From: Nocardioides sp. SYSU D00038
GTDB taxonomy: Bacteria > Actinomycetota > Actinomycetes > Propionibacteriales > Nocardioidaceae
DNA length: 64,000 bases
Direction: 5' to 3'
Assembly: GCF_016924665.1 (NCBI RefSeq)
Contig: NZ_JAFFJT010000004.1
Span: 57,011-121,010, forward strand
Under the pieces are notes generated by a model. The model worked only from the letters and a program-made list of their open reading frames with translations, ran no database searches and was not told the origin of the DNA. Position 1 is the stretch's first letter; the number at the start of each line of letters is the position of its first letter. Shown here one piece after another: positions 26,187 through 34,868 of the stretch. The translations under genes and the position numbers were made by a program.

Positions 26187-26192
26187 CAGAAT
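26187..26192 (+). promoter_or_regulatory. -10-like hexamer CAGAAT, leaderless start of the 26199 gene
   Basis: CAGAAT is followed by six bases and then the ATG at 26199. The first base departs from the usual T, so this is a weaker match than the others. Confidence 0.4.
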
Positions 26193-26198
26193 CGACCC

Positions 26199-27113
26199 AT
26201 GCGGCTGACCTGCACCGGCACCCGCGAGCTCCGGTTCGCCGACGGCCGTCCGGTGCGGGCCGCCTCCGCGGTCGCGGCCTACGACGGTCGCTGGCTGGTG
26301 GCCCAGGACGACGCCACCCACGCCGCGCTGGTGCCCGACGACCCCGGCGACCCCGTCACCGCGCTGCGGCTGCTGCCGCCGGTCGACGGGCGGACGACGT
26401 TCTCGGAGGCCGAGGGCACCAAGCACCTCAAGCCCGACCTCGAGGCGGCGTGCACCCTCGGCGCCGACGTGCTGCTGCTCGGCTCGGGCTCGACGCCCGC
26501 CCGCACCCGCGGGGTGCTGCTGCGCGGCGACGGACGCACCGCCGTGACCGAGCTGGCGCCGACGTACGCCGCCGTGGCCGCCGCGCTCGACGTCGCGCCC
26601 GACCGGCTCAACCTCGAGGGCTGCTGCTCCCCCGCCGCGGGCGTGCTGCGCTGTTGGCAGCGCGGGCTGCCGGCGCTCGGCGTCCCGACCGCGAGTGTCG
26701 ACCTCGACCTCACGACGCTGCTGGCGAAGTTCGCCGGCCATCCCGGCCCGGCGGCGGTCACCGGCGTGCGTCGCTACGACCTCGGCGGCGGGCTCGCCGT
26801 CACCGATGCTGTCTCACTGGCTCGCTGGGCAGGAGACGGCCTGGTGCTGGTCGCCGCGGCGGTCGAGGACGCGCCCGACGCCGTCGCCGACGGACCGGTC
26901 ACCGCCACCGCCCTGGGCCTGCTCCGCGACGACGCCGTCCTCGCCGTCGAGCCGCTGCCGCTGGTGGGCGGTCGGGTCGCCAAGGTCGAGGGCCTGGCCG
27001 TGCGGTCGTGGGACAGCGACCGCGGCCGGCTGGTGGCGTGCGTCGACGCCGACGACCCGGCCGCACCGTCCCTGCTCCTCGAGCTGGAGGTGGACCTTCA
27101 GCGGGCGGAGTAG
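26199..27113 (+). CDS. Uncharacterised protein, possibly beta-propeller-like
   Basis: 304 residues, soluble, no signal peptide or membrane helix. The sequence is strand-rich with repeated blocks of the type VAAYDGRWLVAQDD and DVLLLGSGSTPARTRGVLL, and a near-terminal KVEGLAV...LVACVDADDP. This resembles DUF6929-type proteins as I remember them, but the assignment is weak. Its 3' end overlaps the convergent dehydrogenase gene by 16 bases. No function is claimed. Confidence 0.7.
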   Translation: MRLTCTGTRELRFADGRPVRAASAVAAYDGRWLVAQDDATHAALVPDDPGDPVTALRLLPPVDGRTTFSEAEGTKHLKPDLEAACTLGADVLLLGSGSTPARTRGVLLRGDGRTAVTELAPTYAAVAAALDVAPDRLNLEGCCSPAAGVLRCWQRGLPALGVPTASVDLDLTTLLAKFAGHPGPAAVTGVRRYDLGGGLAVTDAVSLARWAGDGLVLVAAAVEDAPDAVADGPVTATALGLLRDDAVLAVEPLPLVGGRVAKVEGLAVRSWDSDRGRLVACVDADDPAAPSLLLELEVDLQRAE

Positions 27114-28900
27114 TCGCGGAAGCCGCGTCGGGTCTTGCGCCCGAGGTAGCCGGCCGTGACCAGGTGCTCGAGCAGCGGCGCCGGGGCGAAGCCCGGCTCG
27201 CGGAACTCGAGGTAGAGCTCGCGCTGGATCGCCAGCGAGACGTCGTTGCCGACCACGTCGAGCAGCTCGAAGGGCCCCATCGGCAGCGCGCAGCCCTGCT
27301 TCATCGCGGTGTCGATGTCGTCGGCCGTCGCGTAGTGGGCCTCGAGCATCTTCACGGCGTCGTTGAGGTAGGGGAACAGCAGCGCGTTGACGATGAAGCC
27401 GGCCCGGTCGGAGCAGCTCACCGCGACCTTGCCCACCGCGGAGCAGAGCGCCCGGGTGGTCTCGGTGACCTCCTCGGAGGTGGAGACGGTGGAGACGACC
27501 TCGACCAGCTTCATGATCGGCGCGGGGTTGAAGAAGTGCATGCCGACGACCTGCTCCGGCCGCTTGGTCGCCTGGGCGCAGGCGATGATCGGCAGCGAGG
27601 ACGTGGTGGTGGCCAGGATCGCGCCGGGCTTGCAGATCTCGTCGAGGTTCTCGAAGAGCGTGGTCTTGATCGCGAGGTCCTCGGCGATGGCCTCGACCAC
27701 GATGTCGACGTCGCGCAGGTCCTCGAGGCTGGTCGAGCCGGTCAGCCGCGCCAGCACCTCGGCCTTGGCCTCCTCCGTGGCCCGGCCGCGCTGGATCTGC
27801 TTGTCGAAGTTCTTGGTGATCGTCGCGACCACGCCGTCGACCTTGTCCTGGCTGCGCCCGACGTAGAGCACGTCGTAGCCGGCCTTGGCGAAGACCTCGA
27901 CGATGCCACCGGCCATGGTGCCGGTGCCCACCACGCCGACCTGCTTGACGTCGTGGCGCAGCTGCGGCAGGTCGTCGGCCGACGGGGTGCGGTCGTCGGC
28001 GACGACCGTGGGGCTGTGCGGGGCCTCGTAGGTGTAGAAGCCGCGGCCGGTCTTGCGGCCGAGCAGCCCCGCGGTGACCATCTGCTTGAGGATCGGGGTC
28101 GGCGCGTGCAGGCGGTCGCGACCCTGGTCGTACATCGTCTCGAGCACCTCGTACGCCGTGTCGAGGCCGATCAGGTCGAGCAGCGCCAGCGGCCCCATCG
28201 GGTAGCCGCAGCCGAAGCGCATCGCGGCGTCGATGTCCTCGCGCGAGGCGTAGCGGCTCTCGAACATCGAGGCGGCGTGGTTGAGGTAGCCGAAGAGCAG
28301 CGAGTTGGCGATGAAGCCCGCCCGGTCGCCGCAGACCACCGGCGCCTTGCCGATCCGGGTGGCCAGCGCCTGCACGTCGGCGAGCACGTCGGGCTCGGTC
28401 ACGACCGTGCGCACCACCTCGACCAGCTCCTGCACCGGCGCGGGGTTGAAGAAGTGCAGGCCGACGACGCGGCCGGGGCTCGCGGTGGCGGTCGACAGCT
28501 CGGTCACCGACAGCGACGAGGTGTTGGTGGCCAGGATGGTGCTCGGCGACACGATCGCGTCGAGGTCGCGGAACACGTCCTTCTTGGCCTCCAGCGACTC
28601 CCCGATCGCCTCGGCCACCAGGTCGGCCTCGGCGAGGTCCTTGAGCGAGGTGGTGAAGGTGACCCGCCCGAGCAGCTCCTCGCGCTCGGCCTCGGTGAGC
28701 TTGCCGCGCTGCACGGCGCGGGCGGTGGAGTCCTCCAGCTGCCGGCGACCGCGGGCGACGCCGTCGTCGTCGACCTCGACCCCCACGACCGTGAGGCCGT
28801 TGCGGGCGAAGACCTCGGCGATCCCGGCGCCCATCGTGCCGAGCCCGACCACGCCGATCGTCTCGAAGGTGCGGGTCGGTTCCTGGGGAGCAGCCGTCAT
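27098..28900 (-). CDS. Tandem-fused 3-hydroxyacyl-CoA dehydrogenase (two complete copies)
   Basis: About 600 residues, twice the usual ~285 of FadB2/PaaH-type enzymes. Each half has a dinucleotide-binding motif (GVVGLGTMGAGIAEVF at ~15; GVVGTGTMAGGIVEVF at ~320, where GxGxxG becomes GxGxxA), the catalytic-His block (GLHFFNPAP; GMHFFNPAP), the DRAGFI block and an end resembling G[RK]KT-RGF. Oxidises or forms 3-hydroxyacyl-CoA with NAD(P); with the thiolase and Ccr it could supply 3-hydroxybutyryl-CoA. ATG 28900, ATG 28909 or GTG 28924 are possible starts. A candidate operator lies upstream. Confidence 0.9.
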   Translation of the reverse strand: MTAAPQEPTRTFETIGVVGLGTMGAGIAEVFARNGLTVVGVEVDDDGVARGRRQLEDSTARAVQRGKLTEAEREELLGRVTFTTSLKDLAEADLVAEAIGESLEAKKDVFRDLDAIVSPSTILATNTSSLSVTELSTATASPGRVVGLHFFNPAPVQELVEVVRTVVTEPDVLADVQALATRIGKAPVVCGDRAGFIANSLLFGYLNHAASMFESRYASREDIDAAMRFGCGYPMGPLALLDLIGLDTAYEVLETMYDQGRDRLHAPTPILKQMVTAGLLGRKTGRGFYTYEAPHSPTVVADDRTPSADDLPQLRHDVKQVGVVGTGTMAGGIVEVFAKAGYDVLYVGRSQDKVDGVVATITKNFDKQIQRGRATEEAKAEVLARLTGSTSLEDLRDVDIVVEAIAEDLAIKTTLFENLDEICKPGAILATTTSSLPIIACAQATKRPEQVVGMHFFNPAPIMKLVEVVSTVSTSEEVTETTRALCSAVGKVAVSCSDRAGFIVNALLFPYLNDAVKMLEAHYATADDIDTAMKQGCALPMGPFELLDVVGNDVSLAIQRELYLEFREPGFAPAPLLEHLVTAGYLGRKTRRGFRDYSAR

Positions 28901-28947
28901 GCCGGGCATGGTGTCACGGGTCACGCGGCAGGGTCACCGTGACTTAG

Positions 28948-28963
28948 TTCACTCGCCAGTAAC
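28948..28963 (-). promoter_or_regulatory. Candidate acyl-CoA-pathway operator upstream of the fused dehydrogenase
   Basis: Minus-strand GTTACT-GGCG-AGTGAA, the same 6-4-6 dyad as before ccr, meaA and the thiolase. It lies 48 bases before the ATG at 28900; TGAACT or TAAGTC overlapping its 3' end could be the -10. Confidence 0.5.
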
Positions 28964-28971
28964 ATCGGCTC

Positions 28972-29490
28972 CTAGGTGCGCCGGAGCTCCGCTTGCATGA
29001 CCACCCGGGGCCCGTGCCGGTCCAGCCCGAGCGCCGTCTCCTGCTCGCGCAGCCGCTGCTGGAACGGCTCGGGACGCTCCACCTCGGCGAACCCGAGGCC
29101 GGCGTAGAACGGGCCGTTCCACGGCAGGTCGCGGTAGGTGGTGAGGCTGATCCGGTCGAAGCCCGCCCAGCGGGCCTCCTCCATCGCCGCCCGCACCAGC
29201 GTGGTGCCGAGACCCTGCCGCATCGCGTCGGGGTGCACCGAGACCTGCTCGAGGTGGGCCCAGTCGTCGTGGAAGCGCACGTGCGCGAAGGCCACCGCCG
29301 GGTCGCCGGCCACCAGCAGGAAGCCCGGCTCGTCGACCCGGTGTCGACCGGGGGGCGCCGGGCTGGCGAGGGGGTCGCCGGTCAGGTCGCCGAGCACCGA
29401 CTCGAAGAGCGGGACGCCGGCGTCCTCGATGGCGGCGAGGCCCACGAGGTCGGCCGCGCGGGCGTGACGGACGGCGTGCACGGAGACCAC
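28972..29490 (-). CDS. GNAT-family N-acetyltransferase
   Basis: 172 residues, single GNAT domain. The acetyl-CoA pyrophosphate-binding motif is RQGLGT (R-x2-G-x-[GA] type) after [11 protein letters not shown], followed by [17 protein letters not shown], the usual C-terminal signature. Substrate unknown. GTG start; 16 bases separate it from the divergent nucS start. Confidence 0.85.
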   Translation of the reverse strand: MVSVHAVRHARAADLVGLAAIEDAGVPLFESVLGDLTGDPLASPAPPGRHRVDEPGFLLVAGDPAVAFAHVRFHDDWAHLEQVSVHPDAMRQGLGTTLVRAAMEEARWAGFDRISLTTYRDLPWNGPFYAGLGFAEVERPEPFQQRLREQETALGLDRHGPRVVMQAELRRT

Positions 29491-29492
29491 TG

Positions 29493-29498
29493 TAGATT
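29493..29498 (+). promoter_or_regulatory. -10 hexamer TAGATT, leaderless start of nucS
   Basis: TAGATT ends eight bases before the nucS GTG. The intergenic space to the divergent GNAT gene is only 16 bases, so each promoter must lie partly inside the other gene. Confidence 0.45.
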
Positions 29499-29506
29499 CA
29501 GCGACC

Positions 29507-30181
29507 GTGAGACTCGTCGTCGCGCGCTGCCAGGTCGACTACGCCGGGCGGCTGACCGCCCACCTGCCGATGGCGAACCGGGTGCTGATGCTCAAGGCCG
29601 ACGGCTCGGTGCTGATCCACTCCGACGGCGGCTCCTACAAGCCGCTGAACTGGATGTCGCCGCCGTGCAAGGTCCGCGAGGGCGTCAACGACGAGGGCCA
29701 GGTCGAGTGGGTCGTCACCGGCAAGGACGACGACACCCTGCGGATCCTCATCGAGGACATCCAGCACGACACCTCCCACGACCTCGGCGTCGACCCCGGC
29801 CTGCAGAAGGACGGAGTGGAGAAGCACCTCCAGGAGCTGCTCGCCGAGCACCCCGCCACCCTGGCCGAGGGCCTGACCCTGGTCCGCCGCGAGTACCCCA
29901 CCCCCATCGGCCCGGTCGACCTGATGTGCCGCGACGCCGACGGCGCCTCCGTGGCCGTGGAGATCAAGCGCCGCGGCGAGATCGACGGGGTCGAGCAGCT
30001 CACCCGCTACCTCGAACTGCTCAACCGCGACCCGTTGCTGGCGCCGGTGCAGGGAGTCTTCGCCGCCCAGGCGATCAGACCGCAGGCGCGGGTGCTGGCC
30101 GAGGACCGCGGGATCCGCTGCGTGGTCGTCGACTACGACGCGCTGCGCGGCATGGACGACTCGACCGAGCGGCTGTTCTGA
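29507..30181 (+). CDS. nucS: Mismatch-specific endonuclease NucS/EndoMS
   Basis: 224 residues, full length. NucS cuts both strands at mismatches and is the non-canonical mismatch-repair enzyme of actinobacteria, which lack MutS/MutL. N-terminal DNA-binding/dimer domain (1-~110) and C-terminal RecB-like nuclease with Asp138 (GPVDLM), Glu152-x-Lys154 (VEIKRR) and Gln164/Tyr168. The C-terminal residues STERLF may form the short sliding-clamp-binding tail (inference). Equivalent to Rv1321 in the conserved neighbourhood. The stop shares one base with the next ATG. Confidence 0.96.
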   Translation: MRLVVARCQVDYAGRLTAHLPMANRVLMLKADGSVLIHSDGGSYKPLNWMSPPCKVREGVNDEGQVEWVVTGKDDDTLRILIEDIQHDTSHDLGVDPGLQKDGVEKHLQELLAEHPATLAEGLTLVRREYPTPIGPVDLMCRDADGASVAVEIKRRGEIDGVEQLTRYLELLNRDPLLAPVQGVFAAQAIRPQARVLAEDRGIRCVVVDYDALRGMDDSTERLF

Positions 30182-30501
30182 TGCTGATCTACCACGTGGC
30201 GCTGGCCTCGGAGTGGGCCGAGGCGCAGCGCACCGGCAGCTACACGACGTCCACCCTCGGGGTGAGCCTCGAGGAGGAGGGGTTCGTGCACGCCAGCCGG
30301 GCCGACCAGTGGCGGGGGGTGCTGGAGCGCTTCTACGCCGACGTCACCGAGCCGCTGGTGCTGCTCGAGATCGACACCGACCTGCTCGCCAGCCCGGTCG
30401 TCGAGGAGCCGCCGGCCCCGGGCGTCGAGGAGACCTTCCCCCACGTCTACGGCCCGATCCAGCCCGACGCCGTGGTCGGGGTGCAGCCGCTCGCGCGGTG
30501 A
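30181..30501 (+). CDS. DUF952-family protein
   Basis: 106 residues. It begins LIYHVALASEWAEAQRTGSY, then EEEGFVHASRADQW, as in the DUF952 family (related to ADP-ribosyl-transferase-like folds; function unproven). The ATG shares one base with the nucS stop (TGATG), so translation is coupled and expression linked to nucS. No signal peptide or membrane segment. Confidence 0.86.
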   Translation: MLIYHVALASEWAEAQRTGSYTTSTLGVSLEEEGFVHASRADQWRGVLERFYADVTEPLVLLEIDTDLLASPVVEEPPAPGVEETFPHVYGPIQPDAVVGVQPLAR

Positions 30502-30504
30502 CCC

Positions 30505-31413
30505 TCAACCGCCGACGAGCGCCACGACCTCCTCGGCGCACCCCCACGACAGCGTGACCCCCGCGCCGCCGTGGCCGTAGCTGTGCACGACGTCGTCGAC
30601 CCGCTCGACCCGCACCTCGGCCCGGCGCGGGCGCAGGCCGACCTTATGCGACAGCACCTCGGCACCGGCGAGCTCGGGCACCAGCCGGATCGCCCGCCGC
30701 AGCACGTCGCCGGCGATCTCGGGCGAGGGCGTGCGGCTCCACTCCCCCTCGACCTCGGTGCCGCCCACCACCACGTCGTGGCTCCGCGGCACGACGTACG
30801 TCGGCCCCTCGGCGTCGAGCGCCCAGCGCTCGATGCCCGTCTGCGCCACCCGCACGACCTGCCCGCGCACCGGCACGACGCCGAGGTCGCCGGCGAGGTG
30901 GCGGGCGCCGATGCCCGAGCAGTTGACGACCACGTCGGCGCCCGACGGGAGGGCCGACAGGTTCAGCCGGGTCACCGTGCCACCCAGGGCGAGCACCCGC
31001 TCGACCAGCCAGCCGAGGTAGACCGGCATCTCGACGACCGGGGCCGTGAAGGTCCACGCCCGCTCGTAGGGGCCCGTCAGCGCCGGCTCATCGACCAGGT
31101 CGGGCACGGCGTCGGCCCACCAGGGTCGGTCGCCGGCGGTGCGGCGCAGCTCGCTGCCGGGCCGCATCCGCACGCCGGCCGCGGGCTGCTCGTCCGCCAG
31201 CCGCGCGAACGCGGCGTACGACGTGCGCGACCAGGCCGTGACCCGGTCCTGCGGCAGCGCGAGGTAGGGGTACCAGAGCGCGGCGGCCACGGCGGAGGTC
31301 GTCTCGCCCGGCAGGTCGCGGGCGAGCACGTCGACCCGGTGCCCCGCCTCGAGCAGCCGGACCGCGCTGGTCAGTCCGACGACCCCGGCGCCGACGACGG
31401 TCACGCGGGCCAT
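30505..31413 (-). CDS. FAD-dependent D-amino-acid-oxidase-like protein
   Basis: 302 residues, D-amino-acid oxidase length. Rossmann motif VTVVGAGVVGLTSAVRLLEAG at the N-terminus, the DAO-type NCSGIGARHLAGD in the middle and the C-terminal HSYGHGGAGVTLSWGCA block that contacts FAD. Oxidative deamination of D-amino acids or D-aspartate is the family reaction; the substrate is not proven here. ATG 31413 is 11 bases after the ferritin stop on the same strand, so it may be part of an iron-regulated message. Confidence 0.88.
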   Translation of the reverse strand: MARVTVVGAGVVGLTSAVRLLEAGHRVDVLARDLPGETTSAVAAALWYPYLALPQDRVTAWSRTSYAAFARLADEQPAAGVRMRPGSELRRTAGDRPWWADAVPDLVDEPALTGPYERAWTFTAPVVEMPVYLGWLVERVLALGGTVTRLNLSALPSGADVVVNCSGIGARHLAGDLGVVPVRGQVVRVAQTGIERWALDAEGPTYVVPRSHDVVVGGTEVEGEWSRTPSPEIAGDVLRRAIRLVPELAGAEVLSHKVGLRPRRAEVRVERVDDVVHSYGHGGAGVTLSWGCAEEVVALVGG

Positions 31414-31424
31414 GGCGCGGTGGG

Positions 31425-31955
31425 TCAGGCGCCGGCGCCGGCCACCCGCGGGGCGGTCGGGTCGGACTCGTCGCCGCCGGCCTCGCGGGCGACGTACTCC
31501 TCGATGTCCTCGAGGTCGTCGGCGTTGCGCCGCACGACCGCGAGCAGGTCCGACATGGTCGCGATCTCCTCGACCTGCTCCTTGATGAACCACTGCATGA
31601 ACTGCTCGGAGGCGAAGTCGTACTCCTCGCGGGCGATCCGCAGCAGGTCGTTGATCTGCTCGGTGACCCGCTTCTCCTGCGCCAGCGCGAGCTCGACGGG
31701 CGCGACCACGCCGTCGAAGGTCGAGATCGGAGCCTCGACGCCCGGGATGGTGACCGGTGCGTCGGTGTCGAGGAGGTACTGGACCATCATCATGGCGTGG
31801 TCACGCTCCTCGAGCGCCTGGCGGTAAAAGAACGCCGCCATCTGCGGCATCGTCTCGGCGTCGTAGTGCACCGCGCACGCGAGGTACTGGTTGTGGGCCG
31901 CCAGCTCGTTGCCGATCTGGACGTTCAGCTGCTGGACGAAGCGATCGGCGGGCAT
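31425..31955 (-). CDS. Ferritin (bacterial, BfrB-like)
   Basis: 176 residues, non-haem bacterial ferritin, cytoplasmic 24-mer iron store. Ferroxidase-site residues by motif: Glu17 (GNELAAHNQY), Glu50 and His53 (LEERDHAMMM), Glu94 (LAQEKRVTEQ) and Gln127 (FIKEQVEE). The acidic C-terminus resembles mycobacterial BfrB tails. It lies 25 bases downstream of a small Cys-rich gene whose promoter region carries a DtxR/IdeR-like box, suggesting iron control of the whole unit. Confidence 0.94.
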   Translation of the reverse strand: MPADRFVQQLNVQIGNELAAHNQYLACAVHYDAETMPQMAAFFYRQALEERDHAMMMVQYLLDTDAPVTIPGVEAPISTFDGVVAPVELALAQEKRVTEQINDLLRIAREEYDFASEQFMQWFIKEQVEEIATMSDLLAVVRRNADDLEDIEEYVAREAGGDESDPTAPRVAGAGA

Positions 31956-31980
31956 GAGGGGGCTCCTCGGTGTTCGGTGG

Positions 31981-32175
31981 TCAGGCGGCCTTCGCGAGCT
32001 TCTTCTTGGTGAACTTCTTGCCGTCCACCCGCACGAGCTTGCGCTTCTTGACCGTATACCCCTCGGGGAGGGTGCCCTCCTTCAGCATCCGCAGGGGGCA
32101 GCGACCGCACTTCGAGCGCGACTCGCAGCACTCCAGCTTGGGGAGCTTGCGCGTCCGGTCCTTGCCCTTGCCCAC
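31981..32175 (-). CDS. Small basic Cys-rich protein, 64 residues
   Basis: Very basic (Lys/Arg-rich) with four Cys: Cys16-Cys17 and Cys23-x2-Cys26 within LECCESRSKCGRCPLRML, a plausible zinc or iron-sulfur knuckle. I recall similar small proteins in other actinobacteria but know no function. Start ATG at 32175 lies 17 bases from an iron-box-like palindrome, and ferritin follows 25 bases later on the same strand, so a link to iron handling is inferred. A nucleic-acid-binding role is an alternative. Confidence 0.75.
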   Translation of the reverse strand: MGKGKDRTRKLPKLECCESRSKCGRCPLRMLKEGTLPEGYTVKKRKLVRVDGKKFTKKKLAKAA

Positions 32176-32192
32176 GACGCGAACGATATCAG

Positions 32193-32211
32193 TCAGGCAA
32201 GGCTTGCCTCA
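32193..32211. promoter_or_regulatory. DtxR/IdeR-like iron box
   Basis: TCAGGCAAGGCTTGCCTCA, a 19-bp dyad with a perfect 15-bp core (32195-32209). It matches 13 of 19 positions of the DtxR/IdeR consensus TTAGGTTAGSCTAACCTAA, including the AGG...CCT ends. Placed 17-35 bases before the small Cys-rich gene and ferritin. IdeR activates bfrB and represses uptake genes in mycobacteria; which applies here is not shown. Confidence 0.65.
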
Positions 32212-32221
32212 GTGACCTCGC

Positions 32222-32833
32222 TCACCGACCGGACTCGGACTCGTCGGCCAGCGGCCGCCACCCGTCGGCGTCGCGCTCCACGGCGAGGTACGCCGCGTGC
32301 GGGAGCGTCACGTCGGCAGCGCTGCGCCGGGGCCGGCCGCCGAGCTGGGGCACGGTCGAGAGGATCGCGCCGCCGTGGCTGACCACCAGCACCGCCTCGC
32401 CGGGGTGGGCGTCGGCGACCTCCTCGAGCACGCCGCCGACCCGGGCCACCCAGTCGGCCACCCGGCCGGCGCCGGGGATCGTAGCCTCGTCGTCGCCCTC
32501 GGCCCAGGCGCGCAGCACCGGCCCGATGGTCGAGGCCTCGTCGGCGTCGCTCCCGGCCAGGTCGCCCACGGCGTACTCGCGCAGGCCCTCGCGGACGACG
32601 ACGTCGACCCCGAGCACGCCGGCGGCGATCTCGGCGGTCTGCACCGCGCGCGACAGCGGGCTGCACCACACCCGGGCGATCCGCTCGCCACGCAGCCGCT
32701 CACCGAGCTCGCGGGCCTGCTCTCGGCCGCGGGCGGTCAGGCTGCCGCCGTCGTCGGAGACCAGCTGCGTCTCGTACTCGGTCTCGCCGTGGCGCGCGAC
32801 GTACAGGCGCGCCGGGCACTGGAGCGACGACAT
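32222..32833 (-). CDS. Histidine phosphatase (phosphoglycerate-mutase-like)
   Basis: 203 residues. The catalytic RHG motif (YVARHGETEYE, nucleophile His15), the conserved Arg in SPLSRAVQTAEI and the second catalytic His in VVSHGGAILS are all present, giving a complete active site. Members act on sugar phosphates, nucleotides or acid phosphate esters; the substrate is unknown. The ATG at 32833 is two bases after the mutase gene's stop, so it is co-transcribed with meaA. Confidence 0.88.
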   Translation of the reverse strand: MSSLQCPARLYVARHGETEYETQLVSDDGGSLTARGREQARELGERLRGERIARVWCSPLSRAVQTAEIAAGVLGVDVVVREGLREYAVGDLAGSDADEASTIGPVLRAWAEGDDEATIPGAGRVADWVARVGGVLEEVADAHPGEAVLVVSHGGAILSTVPQLGGRPRRSAADVTLPHAAYLAVERDADGWRPLADESESGR

Positions 32834-32835
32834 CG

Positions 32836-34848
32836 TCAGGACAGGCCGTTGGCCCGGCGGATCACGTCGACGATGCCGTCCATGATCTCGGTGAGGCCGA
32901 AGTCCTTGGGGGTGTAGACCCCGGCCACGCCCAGCTCGGTCAGCCGGCGTCCGTCGGAGTCGGGGATGATGCCGCCCACGACCACCGGGACGTCGTCGAG
33001 CCCGGCGGCGCGCAGCCCGTCGAGCACCGCGGGCACCAGCTCCATGTGCGAGCCGGACAGGATCGAGAGGCCGACGCAGTGCACGTCCTCGGCCACGGCG
33101 GCCGCGACGATCTGCTCGGGGGTGAGCCGGATGCCCTGGTAGACGACCTCGAAGCCGGCGTCGCGGGCCCGGACGGCGACCTGCTCGGCGCCGTTGGAGT
33201 GCCCGTCGAGGCCGGGCTTGCCGACCAGCAGCCGGAGCCGCCCGCCGAGCTCCTCGCCGGTCTGCTGCACGCGGGCGCGCACCGCGGCCAGCTCGGCCCC
33301 GGCCTCCGCGACGCCGACGGCACCGCTCACGCCGGTGGGCGCGCGGAACTCGCCGAACACCTCGCGCAGGGTGCCGGCCCACTCGCCCGTGGTCGCGCCC
33401 GCCCGGGCGGCGGCCAGGGTCGCGGCCATCAGGTTCTCCGACGTCTTCGCGGCGGCGGCCAGGGCGGCGAGCGCCTCGGCCACGCCGGCCTCGTCACGGC
33501 CGGCCTTCCAGGCCTCCACGCTCGCGACCGCGGCCTTCTCGGCCTCGGGGTCGGCGGTCTGGATCGCGGCGTCGAGGTCGGCGGTGAGCGGCGACGGCTC
33601 GGTGGTCTCGTAGACGTTGACGCCGACGACCTTCTCCTCGCCCGACTCGATCCGGGCCCGGCGGGCGGCGTGGGAGGAGACCAACGCCTCCTTCATGTAG
33701 CCCGACTCCACCGCGGCGATCGCGCCGCCCATCGCCTGCACCCGGTCGATCTCCGCGCGGGCGCCCTCAACCAGCTCGGCGACCTTGGCCTCGATGACGT
33801 GGGAGCCGTCGAAGATGTCGTCGTACTCCAGCAGGTCGGACTCGAAGGCCAGCACCTGCTGGAGGCGCAGCGACCACTGCTGGTCCCACGGCCGCGGCAG
33901 GCCGAGCGCCTCGTTCCAGGCCGGCAGCTGGAGCGCCCTGGCCCGGGCGTTCTTCGAGAGGGTCACGCCCAGCATCTCCAGCACGATGCGCTGCACGTTG
34001 TTCTCGGGCTGCGCCTCGGTCAGGCCGAGCGAGTTGACCTGCACGCCGTAGCGGAACCGCCGCATCTTGGGGTCCTGAACGCCGTAGCGGTCGCGGGTGA
34101 TCTCGTCCCACAGCTGCACGAACGCCCGCATCTTGCAGGTCTCCTCGACGAACCGCACGCCGGCGTTGACGAAGAACGAGATCCGGCCGACCACCTTCTC
34201 GAAGTCGGCCTCGTCGACCTGGCCCGACGTCTGCACCTGGTCGAGCACGGCGATCGCGGTGCACAGCGCGTAGGCCAGCTCCTGCGTGGGCGTCGCCCCG
34301 GCCTCCTGCAGGTGGTAGCTGCAGATGTTGATCGGGTTCCACTTCGGGATCTGGTGGACGGTGTAGGCGATCATGTCGCTGATCAGCCGCAGCGAGTGCT
34401 CGGGCGGGAACACGTAGGTGCCCCGCGAGAGGTACTCCTTGATGATGTCGTTCTGGGTGGTGCCGGCCAGCTGGGCGGCGACCTCCTCCGGCGACAGCTC
34501 GGGGTTCTGCTCCTCGGCGACCACCTGGTACATCGCCAGCAGCCACATCGCGGTGGCGTTGATCGTCATCGACGTGTTCATGTCGGTGAGCGGGATGTCG
34601 GCGAACAGCTTGCGCATCTCGCCGAGGTGCGGCACCGGGACGCCGACCTTGCCGACCTCGCCGCGGGCCAGCGGGGAGTCGGGGTCGTAGCCGGTCTGCG
34701 TCGGCAGGTCGAACGCGACCGAGAGGCCGGTCTGCCCCTTGGCGAGGTTGCCGCGGTAGAGCGCGTTGGACGCCTCGGCCGTCGAGTGGCCGGCGTAGGT
34801 GCGCATCACCCAGGGGCGATCCTTCTGCGGACGCTCGTTCTCGGTCAT
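32836..34848 (-). CDS. meaA: B12-dependent acyl-CoA mutase, ethylmalonyl-CoA mutase type (MeaA/Ecm)
   Basis: 670 residues, single-chain. The N-terminal TIM-barrel acyl-CoA domain (about 1-520) begins near RTYAGHSTAEASNALYR and has TGLSVAFDLPTQTGYDPDSP; the C-terminal B12 domain carries the base-off signature D-x-H-x2-G at Asp548-His550 (GLDGHSNGAEQ). Ethylmalonyl-CoA mutases convert (2R)-ethylmalonyl-CoA to methylsuccinyl-CoA; length and the presence of ccr favour this over methylmalonyl-CoA mutase, but assay or alignment is needed to separate them. Leaderless ATG behind TACCCT; operator candidate upstream. Cofactor genes pduO-type (35394) and meaB are nearby. Confidence 0.92.
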   Translation of the reverse strand: MTENERPQKDRPWVMRTYAGHSTAEASNALYRGNLAKGQTGLSVAFDLPTQTGYDPDSPLARGEVGKVGVPVPHLGEMRKLFADIPLTDMNTSMTINATAMWLLAMYQVVAEEQNPELSPEEVAAQLAGTTQNDIIKEYLSRGTYVFPPEHSLRLISDMIAYTVHQIPKWNPINICSYHLQEAGATPTQELAYALCTAIAVLDQVQTSGQVDEADFEKVVGRISFFVNAGVRFVEETCKMRAFVQLWDEITRDRYGVQDPKMRRFRYGVQVNSLGLTEAQPENNVQRIVLEMLGVTLSKNARARALQLPAWNEALGLPRPWDQQWSLRLQQVLAFESDLLEYDDIFDGSHVIEAKVAELVEGARAEIDRVQAMGGAIAAVESGYMKEALVSSHAARRARIESGEEKVVGVNVYETTEPSPLTADLDAAIQTADPEAEKAAVASVEAWKAGRDEAGVAEALAALAAAAKTSENLMAATLAAARAGATTGEWAGTLREVFGEFRAPTGVSGAVGVAEAGAELAAVRARVQQTGEELGGRLRLLVGKPGLDGHSNGAEQVAVRARDAGFEVVYQGIRLTPEQIVAAAVAEDVHCVGLSILSGSHMELVPAVLDGLRAAGLDDVPVVVGGIIPDSDGRRLTELGVAGVYTPKDFGLTEIMDGIVDVIRRANGLS

Positions 34849-34854
34849 GGTCCG

Positions 34855-34860
34855 AGGGTA
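34855..34860 (-). promoter_or_regulatory. -10 hexamer TACCCT, leaderless start of meaA
   Basis: Minus-strand TACCCT is followed by six bases and the ATG at 34848. Confidence 0.5.
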
Positions 34861-34868
34861 GGACGTCG

